DNA of 64,000 nt from Amia ocellicauda (GCF_036373705.1 NW_027102661.1:310001-374000), one strand, 5' to 3'. Counted from the first letter of the stretch, positions 18,542 through 30,955 are shown. Notes: generated by a model not told the origin, from the letters alone. Translations and numbers: made by a program.

Positions 18542-19312
18542 ATGCCCGTGGGTAGGTTGGGGGCATTACTTTCGGTACTCAAGATGGAATCAGGAGGCTT
18601 CTACGTGACTCTACCCAGTAACGCCTCTCTCGATATATACCCTAAAAATGAAATATCCAGTTACACGGTACAATTTGGAAAATCTATAGATCTAAGGGGG
18701 TCGTGGGAAGTGGGGTTGGCGGAAATACAGTATCCTTACACTTGGGCTGTTTTACAAGATAAGGATGCCACCTTCGCCATTTTTGATGATGTTAAAATCA
18801 ATGGATATTCACGATACAAGGAGGTTATTATGACAATGTGGATAAAATATTAGATGAGATGCATAAACAGTTCTCAGAAGGCACCCCCAACATCAAGCTA
18901 TATTACAACCCTATTAAAAACAGAGTGTACAAGGTGTCAAAACCAGGTATTAGCATTCAAACCAGCGGCCAACTGGGGCGTATATTAGGGTTCTATTCTG
19001 ACACAGAGAGCAGGTTCTCAGAAGTGGTGGGGCGGCTTTTACACTCTTTATGTGTATACGGATATCATAACCCACCAGAGGGTCGGGGATAGTTATGTCC
19101 CCCTTTTGAGAAATGTACTTATTAAAGGTAAAAGCAATGACATGGTCACAATTACTTATGACAAGCCACACTACGTACCAGTCTCAAAGACCCACTTTGA
19201 CAACATCACGATCGAAGTCAAATCGGATCAGAATATCAACGTACCCTTCCGCTTCGGTAAAGTTATTGTCAAACTACATTTTCGACCCCTGAAACAGTGT
19301 GTACATTATTAA
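18542..19312 (+). pseudogene. Gene E, minor capsid (penton-like), two frameshifts
   Basis: Same 4-base loss as copies 1 and 4 (near 18797) and the frame change common to all copies (near 19020-19035). The C-terminal YTDIITHQRVGD segment is open at 19052-19312. Confidence 0.7.
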
Positions 19313-19313
19313 A

Positions 19314-20900
19314 ATGGCTACCTCGAGGGGTTATGTAGATCCTAGCGCCTATGTGGATTATTACAAGATGCAAGCCGGGAACGGCTTGCCCGGTATTGTA
19401 GGAGCCCCCACAATGTATGGCGCCGGTCTAGGAGGACTCTTTCGTGGTCTCTTTAGAATGGCCGTACCCCTGCTTAAGAGAGGCTTTGCTATAGCCAGAC
19501 CCCACTTGAAATCAGCGGCTAAAAATATTGTTAGTGACGTGTTCACCAATGTTATGAACCGGGCAGCTAGCCATGAGCATCAGGAGGGTTCGGGTCTCAT
19601 GGTAATGGCGAGGAGGGGGGGTAAAAGAAGAAACAGCATGTGTCCACCAGGGGGCGACGAAGATCCGTGGCTAACAAAAAACGAAGAATCTCTCATTCTC
19701 CAACATATCGTGGAAATTTCAGACACGGCCCCTCTGGAGTTTTTTATAGCTGGCAATGGCGAGGATTATATTGATTTGAATAACACATTTATTTTAATGA
19801 ACTGTAAAGTGACTGATGAGGATGGCGATGCAATCGAGAAGACGGCCAACGCTGGGGTCATCAATTACCCGGTGGCCACCATGTTTTCACAGGTGGATGT
19901 GACCCTGGGAGATCGGCTCATTAGTCAAAGCAGCAATACTTACCCCTATAGAGCCATGATGGAGTGTATCCTTAATTATAGTGAGGAGACCCTGAGCAAA
20001 CAGTTCAGCCCCGGCCTTTTCTTCAAAGACATCCCGGAAGCTATGGACGACAAGGATCCAGAGGGACTCAATAAGGGTTTTCAAAAAAGAACGGCCTCTT
20101 CAACAGAAGGGAGGACCTTTGAGCTAATGGGGCATATCCATGCAGACATATTTTTCCAAGAAAAACTCATGCTCAACGGGGTAGACATTAAAATTAAAAT
20201 GATCCGTAGTAAAAGTGCTTTTTGTCTGATGACCCCTGATACTGAAAAATATAAACTGACCATATTATTGGCCTCGCTGTTTGTGAAGAAAGTGTCCGTC
20301 TCCCCGGCGGTTAAACTAGGACACACGCAGGCGTTAATGACGGCAAACGCCAAGTACCCGATCGAATGAGTCTATATGAAAGTCCACAGTATCCCCGCAG
20401 GGACACGGGTGATGAACCAGGAAAATCTGTTTCTAGGACAGCTCCCAAAACAGGTTATTATAGGTCTCGTGGATAATGATGCATTTACCGGGGTTTACAA
20501 CAAGAACCCCTTTAACTTTAAACATTTTAACGCGGAATTTATAGCGTTGTACGTCGATGGTGTGCAGGTTCCATCCAGACCTTTTCAACCTGACTTTGAA
20601 AACGGCAATGCGGTTCGTGAATATTACAGTCTAGTACTGGCTACGGGTCGTCATCTCAAGGATCAAACTCTGCTGATCGATCGCCGGGAATACTGCAGCG
20701 GTTACACCCTGAACGGTTTCAACCTGACCCCTGATGAAGAGTGTGGACAACATTTTTCACTGATGAAGACGGGCAATATGCGTTTGGAGATGCGTTTCAA
20801 GCAGCCTCTACCACGCACTGTAAATATGGTCGTGTATGCTGTGTTTGACAACATTATTGAGGTGAATCAGAGGAGAAACGTTCTGTATGATTATTATTAA
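19314..20900 (+). pseudogene. Genes F and G fused in frame by deletion, with a nonsense codon
   Basis: F starts at 19314 (MATSRGYVDPSAYVDYYKMQ). The 214-bp deletion at 19714/19715 joins it to the major capsid interior, and because this copy also has two extra G in the run near 19650, the join is in frame. One ORF therefore runs from the core protein into the capsid protein until TGA at 20367-20369 (AGA in other copies). The rest of the capsid frame is open to 20900. Compare copy 3, where F and G are separate genes. Confidence 0.85.
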
Positions 20901-20901
20901 A

Positions 20902-21459
20902 ATGAACACCAGAGAGCTCAACCACATCATGAATGCCCTGGCCGGCTCACGGAAACTGTTTCAAGGAGTCTACGCCTGCGATCAGCTGCCTAAATTTAAG
21001 ATCAAGAATTTACCTGCAATGTACATAATCAACACACACCCTAAAAATATGCCCGGAGAACATTGGCTGGCTATTTATCTAAGGGAGGACCACCGTGGTG
21101 AATTTTTTGATTCCTATGGAAACCCCCCGGATTTCAGACCTTTCCCTCGGAAGATCAATAACTTTCTGCTCAACAACTGTCAAGAAACCATTTACAGCGG
21201 TCGTCAAGTACAAAGTATTCAGACCTTCACTTGTGGTCAACACTGTGTGTTTTTCTTATATCATAGATCTAAAGGAAGGTCATACCCCGATATTATGGCC
21301 TTGTACAGTGAGGATTTAGGCCAAAATGATAAAAAAGTGGCAGAGTTTGTCAGTACACTGTGGACCCCCCCTTATAACACAATGACTTACGACCCTAGCC
21401 AGCCATGTATACAGATGGGGTGTTCTTGTGAGGATTTTAAAAGATGTCATGCGTGTTAA
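20902..21459 (+). CDS. PRO: Adenain-like cysteine protease
   Basis: 185 residues with His54, Asp70, Gln104 and Cys111 all present. It has the family-typical Gly after FDSY and Ala25 instead of Thr25, both shared with copy 4. Confidence 0.92.
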   Translation: MNTRELNHIMNALAGSRKLFQGVYACDQLPKFKIKNLPAMYIINTHPKNMPGEHWLAIYLREDHRGEFFDSYGNPPDFRPFPRKINNFLLNNCQETIYSGRQVQSIQTFTCGQHCVFFLYHRSKGRSYPDIMALYSEDLGQNDKKVAEFVSTLWTPPYNTMTYDPSQPCIQMGCSCEDFKRCHAC

Positions 21460-21638
21460 GGTGAAAAAATAATGAAAACAGCCTTTGAATCATTAGTTTT
21501 GTTTTTATTCAAAACAATTCTAATACAAAGCAGGGGTTATGTTATAAATAAATGTACAACATTTGAAAATAAAAAAAATTAAATAAAAAATTGTTTGTCG
21601 GGTCATTATTTACAGGGGAGACAAATAAAAACATGAGA
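21460..21638. terminator. Convergent 3' region
   Basis: Plus-strand AATAAA at 21547-21552 and minus-strand AATAAA (TTTATT at 21504-21509); A-rich tail region differs in length from copy 1. Confidence 0.55.
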
Positions 21639-22382
21639 TTAATAAGCTTCCCAACGATGGATTGATCCTGAGGATGGTCGCTCAGCACGGTCAGAGTAAT
21701 GAGATATCGGAGTCAGATCAGGCTCCACCTCTTTACACAGATGGAATTTTTGTCGCGTTTCCTGGTTAGGAACTGTGGATTGGGGCATGTTCAGACAGGC
21801 CATCGCCTGTAGGAAAGCATTCCAGCCTACAGGTCGGCGACTATCGGGTACCTTATTAGTGCTAGTGACACTCTTCAACAAATCAAACATGTGTGAACCT
21901 TTGATCAGTTGTCCTTTAAAAACAAATTCACCCTGTTCATTCCAAGCCGTTACCCGCGGTTTCTGAACCATTTTGTGCAGGATATATTCTGCATGTCTTT
22001 TGCTTCTGGCCGGCATGTTTCTCAAAACATCCGTTACAACATCTCCCTCTGAACTCTCAACAGGTTCGGTCACCGCAACATCTTTATCAACCGTACCCCC
22101 CGCATCAGCCCCAGAACCATTTTCTTGAGAGGCCATGGTTAAAGTTAAAATGTTTTGATCTTTTTCACCCTGTCTAACCAAATGGAGGTAGCGCTGTAAC
22201 GTGTTGGTATACAACTGGGCTTTGGAATACTGATTTAAATCGGCCCTGGCCTGTATAGCTTTCATTTCAGAGTCCAGGTTGTTTTCGGCCGTTTGTCTAA
22301 TGGGCTCTGGCCCGACAACATTTTTTCTCAGTTTCTCAAGCTGCTCCTGAGGGATCAAAAACATTTTCTGAGCATATTCCAT
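21639..22382 (-). CDS. Gene I, 247-residue conserved Polinton protein
   Basis: Open over full length. Same features as the copy 1 gene (5473-6216): helical N-terminal half, acidic linker, C-terminal domain with KGSHMFDLLKSV. A few substitutions are shared with copy 4 (for example His for Arg in RYLHLV). Confidence 0.75.
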   Translation of the reverse strand: MEYAQKMFLIPQEQLEKLRKNVVGPEPIRQTAENNLDSEMKAIQARADLNQYSKAQLYTNTLQRYLHLVRQGEKDQNILTLTMASQENGSGADAGGTVDKDVAVTEPVESSEGDVVTDVLRNMPARSKRHAEYILHKMVQKPRVTAWNEQGEFVFKGQLIKGSHMFDLLKSVTSTNKVPDSRRPVGWNAFLQAMACLNMPQSTVPNQETRQKFHLCKEVEPDLTPISHYSDRAERPSSGSIHRWEAY

Positions 22383-22384
22383 TA

Positions 22385-22720
22385 TTAACCCACTCTGGAA
22401 GCTAGAAGATTGGTTAGGAAAGGCACGGCTATGCTCAACAGCGGTCCTATAAAACCCCCGGTTTGATTAATCTTCTTTCTTTTTCTTTTAATAGAATACT
22501 TCTTATTAGCGATGATCTTGATAACCGCTTTTTGTTTTTTGAGTTTAGAATGTTGAGAAGGGGTTAGGGGTATATTACCACGTAAGATGTTAAAAGCTAT
22601 TTCACACAGGGTCTCGATCAAATCCGAGGGGGCCCCTGCCAGCACAGCTTTCCTATGGCGCGGGCTCCCCTCAAATAACATTTGCAAAAGTGGCAGATTT
22701 CTTTTAATCCGAACAGACAT
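22385..22720 (-). CDS. Gene J, 111-residue basic/hydrophobic protein
   Basis: Open; Asn replaces Ser in the hydrophobic tail (FLTNLLA). Two bases from gene I and six from the ATPase. Confidence 0.75.
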   Translation of the reverse strand: MSVRIKRNLPLLQMLFEGSPRHRKAVLAGAPSDLIETLCEIAFNILRGNIPLTPSQHSKLKKQKAVIKIIANKKYSIKRKRKKINQTGGFIGPLLSIAVPFLTNLLASRVG

Positions 22721-22726
22721 TCTAAT

Positions 22727-23398
22727 TTATTTCCTTTTCTTTAGCACATACACTGCCGGCCAATCGGGCGGGCACAAACCTGTTCTGAGGCGAAAGTCTT
22801 CTGGGGTTTGTGCTTTTAAGTCTGCAATCAAGTACCCGTAGGGTTTTTTGGTGGCATCCTCAAATGCCTCCAAAAAGAACTTGGTCTGGTTAGGGTACAT
22901 TTGACGAGCCAAGACGGTGACCTGTAGTTTATCTCTGGGGTTTTTAAAAAGAATTATATAATTGGCATTTAAATTAATAGTGCGGCTTTTTTTACCTTGA
23001 AAAAATAGATTTTGAACTAAATAAATAATACTTAAATTCCTATGATGAGTGTACTTTGTGAAAGCTTTTTCCACTTCACTGTTGTCACCGGCCTGCTCCA
23101 TCAGGTCATCAAGGATCACTAGATTAGTTTGACCGGGCGGGAACAAGTCATCGTCACACAACAAGGCGGGGAGACCTTGCACAAATTTCAGATTATTTTT
23201 TTTCGAAGCCAAATCATCGTAGAGAGGTTGCCAGCAAGAGTAACACCACACTATGTTGTCAAGAGCTTGGGACTTGGTTGCGTCCACATCTTCTATGATG
23301 TTCTTTATAAGATAGCTCTTCCCCGAATTGGAGGGACCAGCTATAATACAGGAGAAAGGGTGTTGAAGTCTGTTATCAAAACCACCGCTAATATCCAT
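22727..23398 (-). CDS. ATP: A32/FtsK-like packaging ATPase
   Basis: 223 residues, Walker A and B intact. Lys replaces Val42 and Leu replaces Ser79, both shared with copy 4. Confidence 0.92.
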   Translation of the reverse strand: MDISGGFDNRLQHPFSCIIAGPSNSGKSYLIKNIIEDVDATKSQALDNIVWCYSCWQPLYDDLASKKNNLKFVQGLPALLCDDDLFPPGQTNLVILDDLMEQAGDNSEVEKAFTKYTHHRNLSIIYLVQNLFFQGKKSRTINLNANYIILFKNPRDKLQVTVLARQMYPNQTKFFLEAFEDATKKPYGYLIADLKAQTPEDFRLRTGLCPPDWPAVYVLKKRK

Positions 23399-26300
23399 AA
23401 GGCAGAGTGGTATAATCAGTCTTCAACACTCTTTTATTGTACACCACCCTGAATCGTTTGTTTAGTGATCTATTTTCCAACATTTACCCCTTTTTATTGC
23501 GATAGATCTGATTTCCGGCTGTAATAATCTCACGAGGAGGCGCGTCTTTCTCGGTTACAAAACTTTCTACCAGGGTCGTCAGAGACTTGATGTTAATGAG
23601 CTTGTTGTTACAATGGTTCAGAGTGAAACCCTTAACTTTCATACAGGTCTTACCCGCAGCCGTTCTGTATGCGTAAGTCTTAGGACCCCCTGAAACAAAC
23701 TCCACTATGTGGTCCTGAGGATCTAGTTCGCTCGTTAACTCCCCAAGGTAGTCCCCGAGGGGAGGGACCCAATCCCCTGGCCTGGTGACAAAGATTACAG
23801 AGTCAGTATCATGATAGAGCGTGCGTTCCTGCAACTGATCCATTAAGTTGTACAGTTCAAGCCGGGCGTAAGCCGTGGTAAAAACCGCTATGAAAACATT
23901 AACGTTCCCCTGTTTGGTGGGGAAATCTTTAGGGGCCCTCCACTGGACCTGTGCCACGTGGTCATTTAAGAATTGAAAGTGTGATACTGCATGTTGTTTG
24001 GAAAACATAAATTCTATAAACTGTTCAGGGGTTTTAATCAAGGTTGTGTTTAGACGGTAATTTCTTTCCCCAAACTTACCCCACAGACTGTTTAAAATCT
24101 GTTTGGACATTTGTCTCTTGGCGGGGTTTACAGTTATGTTCCCCGGCTCTAGACGGATCCCTTCCTTTTCAAAATATTGCTGAACGTATCGCTCTTTGGC
24201 CGCGGAGTCAACACACCATGAGGGATAGCCCGATGCCTCCTGTTTCCCTTTCAGATGGGTCATAATGTAATCAGCAAAAAGAGTATCAGATTTTTCAGAA
24301 AAATGCCAAACCTCATTCACCTTACCGACTCTGTAACCTTTCTACACCGCCTTGTCAAGCTCAATGCTACACCAGACACCCGTCAGCGCTCTCTCTTCAT
24401 CACTGTGCAGACAAGAGGTAGTTTGATTTTCAGTTTCCACACACGTTCTACACAGAGGGAACATCAATTTTCCCGAACACCTGTAAGGCAACATGGGTAA
24501 GAACAGCTCGCGAGGAGGGTACATGGTGACTTTGATCAAACCAAAGTAATGTCCGATTTCGAGAAAGTCACGATAAACAATGGTTGGACGCCCCACCGGG
24601 TACATTTTGGTCTTGTTGACATAAGGGTACAGACTGGTGAAATCATAGTAATCTACTCTCTCACCCTCCTTTACCTCATAATGTAAACAGAGGGCGTTGG
24701 TACGACCCCCAAATAACGCATCCCGGGGCTCTAGACGTTCAGGAAAGTCCAAGGTTTCCATAAACCGTTGTACCCCCGCTTCCTGTTGCTTCAGGGTCGT
24801 CCACTCGTGTTTCCAAATCACCAGCACGTTCAAACCATAGGTGTTTTTTAAAGTTTCAATTCGTTCCTGGAAATCATAGTACATATCACCGCAGAGTTTT
24901 TGTGTTACGGGGTTAAAGGTGTTTGGGTCGAAGCACTGAGGACAGCCATGGTAAATACAACCTGCAAACTCATAAGCGGTACGCCGCCCGGACACGTCGC
25001 TAAAACCGTCTAAGTAGTAAGGCCCCATTTTGACTTCCCCTTGATTTAAAGCATGTCTGATGAAGATGTTATCCTGGGCACTCAGGTATTCCAGCCACTG
25101 TATGGAGACAGTCGAAAAGTTCTTTTGTCTAGCACGATAGTTGTCAGAAGTGGTGACCGCTATAGTGTTTTTCTGCAAGAAATTGGACCGATACATTTTC
25201 ATGCAGAGAGACGTTATGGTCACACTTTGCAAAGGGTCGAGACCCGATGTGTTGATAACCTCGGCGCAGAAACGCACACAGGCTTCTTTAAGGATCACCA
25301 CATCATTTTTACAATAAGCGGCCATCTCTTCTCGGAAATCAAAAACACCTCCCTTAACCGTATTGTACCATTTAAAGAATTCCTCCCTCTCATGAGACAT
25401 CATAGTATCAACCCCATAATAAGAGGCGGGCGGGTAGGACCCTCGATAATTTTGAGTGTCCTTAGTATTAAAAAAATGGCAGAACCAACCTTTCTTCTGA
25501 GCCTCAAAACCCAGAGCCTTAGGCAAAGCGCTCAATTTCATGGGGAGGAAATTTAACGAGTCTATGTAACGTTAGTTGAAAGCTTCGTCGGTGAAACACA
25601 TGATCTTGCTACCCTGAGCTATTATTTTTGGGGTCACCCCATTTTCCACCAGATACTTCATCAAAATGTAAGAATCATAACCCTTAGCATTGTGGGCAAT
25701 AAATGTGTAATTGAGGTATTTTGGACCGCGATACCGCGTAAAGAAATCCCTGACACAACTCTCACCGCTAGCTGACCACTCACGATCCAACATGTCAATA
25801 CAGTGTATATAATTAGCAACGTGGACCCCGTTTTCTTGCCGGCATTCAAAAGCAAAAAAGACATACCGGTTGTGCGGCGGCTCCTTTTTAACCGGCTGAA
25901 TAAAGCACTGGTGTTCGGACCCCGGGGTTAAATCAGCATTACAGATCCTGCATCTCGGCTCCAGACATTTGTGTGGTTTAACCTCATGAAAACGGTACTG
26001 GAGGCAACACTGCGGGCAATATTTAGTTTGATCACAATAACTCCGTTTTTTAACCCCCTCAGCAGCGGCCCTCTGTACCTTATGCTCGGAAAAACAGAAC
26101 GCTGAGAGACAAATCCTTAAGCAATCTTTACATCGGATGGTAGGGGCCAAACCCTTACGACATTGCGGATTGAAACAGACGTTACAGTAACCGTCACAGC
26201 GGTGCTTAAGCTTATCATTGAAGGCCTTATAACACCAATGACAAACATACGAACAACCCAAAAAAGCCGTCAAACTCTTTATTCCAAAGTAATGACTATC

Positions 26301-27520
26301 ACTTAGGAAGAGAAACAGTGTCTGTGTATGGGTTTCAGGATGTGTCTGAAATTTCACAAATACTTCCTTTACCTCACAACGGTACCACACAACAATTTTT
26401 AAAGACAACAACTCCTCAAACTTGGTGATGTCTGAAAAGGTAACCATCTGTTGAGAGTTTAAGCCGGCCCTCTGATGAAGCATTAAAGCCTCTTGCAGAG
26501 CTTGGGGTTCAGGCATGTCGGGGGTGAGTAGTTTTATTAAACTGTAAGCAAAACAGAGCTTATTGTCCCCACTGGAACTCACCACTAATTGCCTGAGCTT
26601 GGTCCTAATTATGTCGTTCTTCAAGCATTTCGACAGTCTTCTAAGCGCCCCACCCTCAGGGTTACGAACCACATTCATTACCAGAGACAGACTTTCATCA
26701 GCTATGATGGCTGCGTTACTTTGCAATAACGCTTCGATTTTAGCCAGACGTCTAAATTATCTCCACTCAGCATTACAGATAGGTTGCTAAACAAATCATC
26801 CCCTCTGAGTTCTAACTGTACAACATCTCGAGGTCTGACCCTTTCAGCAACCTGTTCAAGCATTTTCTGCAAGGCCTCGTGTATGTTGACAAATATTTCT
26901 GCATAATTGTCACAATTTAAAAGTTCTGCAAAATTAAAACGCTGAATCATTTCAAAATTGTTATAGGCCGGTCTATCTATAATCACGGGATCACTGGTAC
27001 TCTTGGACACATCATCATTTTGAACAAAGCCTTCACCCCCTACATTCTCACAGAGCATGACCTCCACAGCCTTATCAGTCTCAGAACCCTCCACATTCCG
27101 AACACCCCCACTGCTGACATCTACAAAACCCCCTTTTTGAGGAGGCTCATTTAAAGCCTGTAAAAGTCCTTCAAAGATATCCAACCGGTTAATGTCAAGA
27201 CCCTCCTCTATAGTGATGGCTGCTTCTGCCGCCATCCTGTGTTCTAATTGTCTCAAATCATTTATAATAGGGGCAGAATTTGGTCGGGGTAGCTCCTCCA
27301 AAGCCTCCACCATTTCAAACAAATCGGGGTGAACTAGGGGGTGAACCTCTATAAGCGCTACCGGTGGGAGGTGGTTATTTAGATCATTGACCATCTGTAA
27401 CAGGTCGGGGTTCACCGGTAAGTCTGTTAATTCACATTCTATCGGTGGTAATTGGGGGTTATTTAAATCATTTATCATTTGTAATAGTTCCAGGTTCATT
27501 GGGACATCAGAGGAGTTCAC
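23388..27520 (-). pseudogene. POLB: Family B DNA polymerase, interrupted
   Basis: Same length as copy 1. Breaks: N-terminal frame change near 26756 and TAA at 25572-25574, both in all copies; TAG at 24342-24344 private; TAA at 23484-23486, 32 codons before the end, shared with copy 4. Exo I has the same Ala in place of Asp. Pol A, Pol B and Pol C motifs are unchanged. Confidence 0.9.
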
Positions 27521-27682
27521 AACAGGGCCGGGGATGTTCTCTCGGGAAGGTCTTTTTGGGGCCCTAGCTTGTTCATAATCCTTTAGTTTGTGAGTTCTTT
27601 TACCAAGTCAGGACATTTTTTAATTTATTTTTTATTTTTCCAACAACCCACAATAGTAAGGCGTTTTGTGTCTATTAAAACA

Positions 27683-28284
27683 TTAAATACGGTACAATTC
27701 GTTAGTAAGGGTATTAATAAGGGTGTTTTGGCTCTCTATCACCAGGTTTTGCCCCACTAACACAAGTCTTTGATTTTGTAACAAAGTATGTAGCAACTCA
27801 TGCCGACCTTCAGGATGTAGCTCCGGGGGCTGGTGGCCTGGCTCAGCTTCAAAGGATGGTCGCTCCGGTAAATCTCGGTCGAAGGAGGCAGGGAGCGAGC
27901 GTATACTCATGGACGGAGACCAAGAAGGCCTTTGCGGTGACACCCTGGCCAAGCGCGGGGTACTGTTCCGCGTTTCTGTAGCCAAGAAACGGGTCTGGGG
28001 GGACGATGTTGAAACCAGGCCGTCGTTGGGTGGTGTGTCAGCCCTGACTGACGGCGACCCCTGAGGTTGTTGGATGCCTGTATTTGTTCCGCCTGACAAT
28101 GCGGCAGGCTGAATCTGGGGTGTTGAATTACTCCCAGAAGGCTGTGGCCTGAGTAGATGTTGGGGGGTCTCCAAGACCACCGTGGGGGATCCTCTCGGTG
28201 ATCTCACCGGGGAAGATGTTTGATCCCACTTAGACGGGGTAATTGTCCTCAATAGCTCATTCACAGAATGACTATCCCAAGAGT
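27683..28284 (-). CDS. Gene M, Pro/Ser-rich 3' exon
   Basis: Open, about 200 codons; acceptor CCCAAG before 28284 and phase-1 entry conserved. Ser replaces Gly in the PSGG stretch. Confidence 0.6.
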
Positions 28285-28795
28285 CTTGGGAAGAATAAAA
28301 ATATACATTACATTTACATCTTTAAACGGCGACAGGAATCAAACTTAAAACAACATGTCCAGGACATTCAAAACCTTTAGCTTTTTTAGACCTTTGAAAA
28401 TAGCCTTAGACATTCACTACAACGCCTTATTATTTACAGACAATATATTTATTAGGACTTGATAATAAATGTAAAACAGAGAAGCCGCTGTAAATAAACT
28501 GTTTCTTAAATGTTTCTTTAAAAACTGTAATATTGTTAATAAAACACACACACACACAACAACATTTCATTTTTAAACGAACCTTCCAAGTGTAAACGCT
28601 TCCTGATCCCGGGACTTCCTGTTTCACAAACGTTTTCACGATCTGTTTAAATATTAAATACAATGAACACCTTCAAGACTTTTCCTACAACCACTTTAAA
28701 ACAGAAGTATAATAGCGGGATATAAGCCAAACAACTTACTAAACCCTTTCGGACGGCTTTACTTCCTAACCAGACGGTACAGCAATCGGTCATTT

Positions 28796-29723
28796 CTAAA
28801 CACGTTCCCCAGAAACAAGCCTAGACCTGTCCGGACTTCTAAAGATCTTTCCCAGAACCCCCCGCCCTACAGGAAACGGTCACCCATCGCTTAAATATTA
28901 GCCCTCAACGGGCAAACAAAGCTCTTTTAAAAACATTAAAGTTTGAAAGATCTTACTTACCTCCACAGAATAATCGTTTCTTATGTTTTTCGGCTGGTTT
29001 AGCTTTTTGCACCGCTGTGAAGGTAAGAGACATGTTTAACCTTTAACCACACCGCTTTATAAAAAGCTTTAACCTCTTACAGGCTGCAGATATATACTCA
29101 CAGCTATCAGATACCGGGGCTGACGGCCTTTCAGATTCTTGAAAGGTTACGGTTCTCGAAGGTAAAACGAAACAAGCCCTCGATGTGGAAGGCCTTTCGT
29201 TGTCTCGAACCACGTTTCTTAATACTGTTAGACAGGATAATTTTTTTAAATTAACAAAACTGGACTCAAACATCTTACAGAAACGTTATACAAACAAACA
29301 GGGGTTTAGTTCTTACCCGGTCGGCAGACAGCCTGTCTAGGGACAACCACTTCTCTTGGTCGATCCTCGGAGACATTAATCACAGGCCTTTCGATAGTTT
29401 CTGTGTAATTAAAGAGACCGGCATTATTATATATTAAAACGTTTTCATAACTCTAATGAGCCGCTTCAAAACCACACACACCCATACATAAGAACCCATG
29501 AGCGCAAACACAAAAATCTTACCGTCGTTGTTCCAGATGATCTCCTCAGCGTTGGGAATTAACTCCTGTTGACTGGCTGAAAAATAATTTTACAGAACTT
29601 AAAACAGATGTTATAGCCTTATTTACAATACATGCACACAACACGCTCTGAGTCAATGAAAATAATCTGAAGACTTGCCTAAAAACTCGTTTAAATCGAA
29701 TCGCTGATGTTGTTTCCGGACAT
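28796..29723 (-). pseudogene. Gene N, six-exon spliced gene, exon 1 frameshift
   Basis: Same exon structure as copy 1, shifted by 16,166 bases: 29679-29723, 29523-29576, 29317-29400, 29102-29224, 28961-29014, 28796-28866. Splice sites are conserved. Shares the one-base loss in exon 1 with copy 1. TATA box at about 29789-29796. Confidence 0.58.
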
Positions 29724-30300
29724 TGTTGATCTTTAGTCTTAAATCGAAAGGTCAGTGTGAGTCTGTCGAGCTGAAGACCAGACCTTCATACTTATACTGA
29801 TGGCCACATGCCGGATCTGCTTGTAAGGCATTGTTCTGGTCTGGCCTTTGTGCCACCCTGTTACCAATTAACATATCAAAACCAACCAATAAAATGACAC
29901 TGCATCAAATTTCAAATAGAAACCAAGATGGAGACGATCTCTCTCCTCTCTACTCTAAACTTTTATTAGAACCTTTTGGTCTCTCAAAAAAACATTTTTA
30001 AGCATCAAGACCTATAGTCAACAACCACTAAGAATATTTCAGGCCTTTATAAGCGCTAAAAAACAACCTGAGCCTAGAAAATAACTATAAAGATCAAAAA
30101 TAACTAGCGCTTTTACAGTGATTTTTTTATTTATTTTTTATAGCGATGCTTTGTTTGGTATTAAACAAGTCACAAACTACTCAGAACAGCGTTTATCCCC
30201 GCAAAAGAGATATTTGGGTTTATTTTACAAAGCTTATAAATTATATAGGTTAAAAGTATTCTGAATGTTTTGATATCACACGCCATACCTACTGTTGTCT

Positions 30301-30770
30301 TCTACACCTTACGGTAGCAACAAATCTAACTACTGCTTTACTTTAACAATAATAATGACGGCGACCACGATGACAACAAGAACAACAACAACAACATCAT
30401 CATCATCATCATCATCAGATTTTAATTAAAAGTGGCTACACCAGCGTTTACAATTTCAACCTGTCGACGGACGGACGCTCTGAGTGCATCGATTGCGGGC
30501 ACTCCAATGAAGAAAAGACACCCACCGCCTCCGGGGAACCACGAGGGCAAGCATGACGAAAAGGGCCAGCCCACAGTAGGCTGTTTCCGCCCGGTTTCGA
30601 ACCGGGGACCTTTCGCGCTTCGGAAACTCTTTCAAAGGCAGGACGCCCTGCGCTCTGACAGTGCCTGCACTTAACCCAACAAGGTGATGCTGAATGGCTT
30701 GTTCAAACGGCTGGTGGTCTTCCGTCACCACCAGACTATGAGAGCTATACTGCGCCTTCAACTACATAAG
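30301..30770. repeat. Host type-A tRNA repeat unit, internally deleted
   Basis: Starts at the common truncation junction of copy 2 and ends with ACTACATAAG at the left terminus of copy 3. It lacks about 170-200 bp, including half of the tRNA. The last six bases (30765-30770, CATAAG) equal the target duplication of copy 4; copy 3 has no right-hand partner because its right end is truncated. Confidence 0.85.
30582..30618 (-). pseudogene. Truncated tRNA-Val
   Basis: Contains the 3' half (T arm and acceptor 3' strand) of tRNA-Val(AAC). It then jumps at TTCGCGC to CGGAAACTCTTTC, a sequence normally 170-200 bp further on. CGGAAACT occurs both at the tRNA 5' end and at the landing point, so deletion between short repeats explains it. 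Confidence 0.85.
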
Positions 30771-30955
30771 AGTAGATAGTAGGGTTTTTTGGGCGCGGCC
30801 TATTTTGTTATGACGTATGCCCTAAGCTTATTAATATTCCTACGTCATAATTGGGGGGCGTGATTTTAGGTAGAGTTATTTCCTTAATTATTCCTACGTC
30901 ATATCCGTCAGAAAGTGTACACCCATAAAACCCTGAACAACAAGGCCACCCATAA
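30771..30955 (+). repeat. Left terminal inverted repeat, copy 3
   Basis: 185 bp, starting 5'-AG. Contains TGACGTA at 30811-30817 and TACGTCA (same motif reversed) at 30841-30847 and 30895-30901; the last two lie in direct repeats of ATTCCTACGTCATA. Near-identical to 47323-47507 and to the reverse complement of 63229-63413. Confidence 0.93.

Larger units (their letters stand above)
15349..30300 (+). mobile_element. Maverick/Polinton element, copy 2, both ends truncated
   Basis: The left end is lost: host repeat (ending GCCCTGCG) runs straight into the interior of gene A with a few bases of microhomology (CGCT). The right end has the same 874-bp truncation junction as copies 1 and 3. It shares the integrase nonsense codon and a polymerase C-terminal nonsense codon with copy 4 only. 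Confidence 0.93.
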
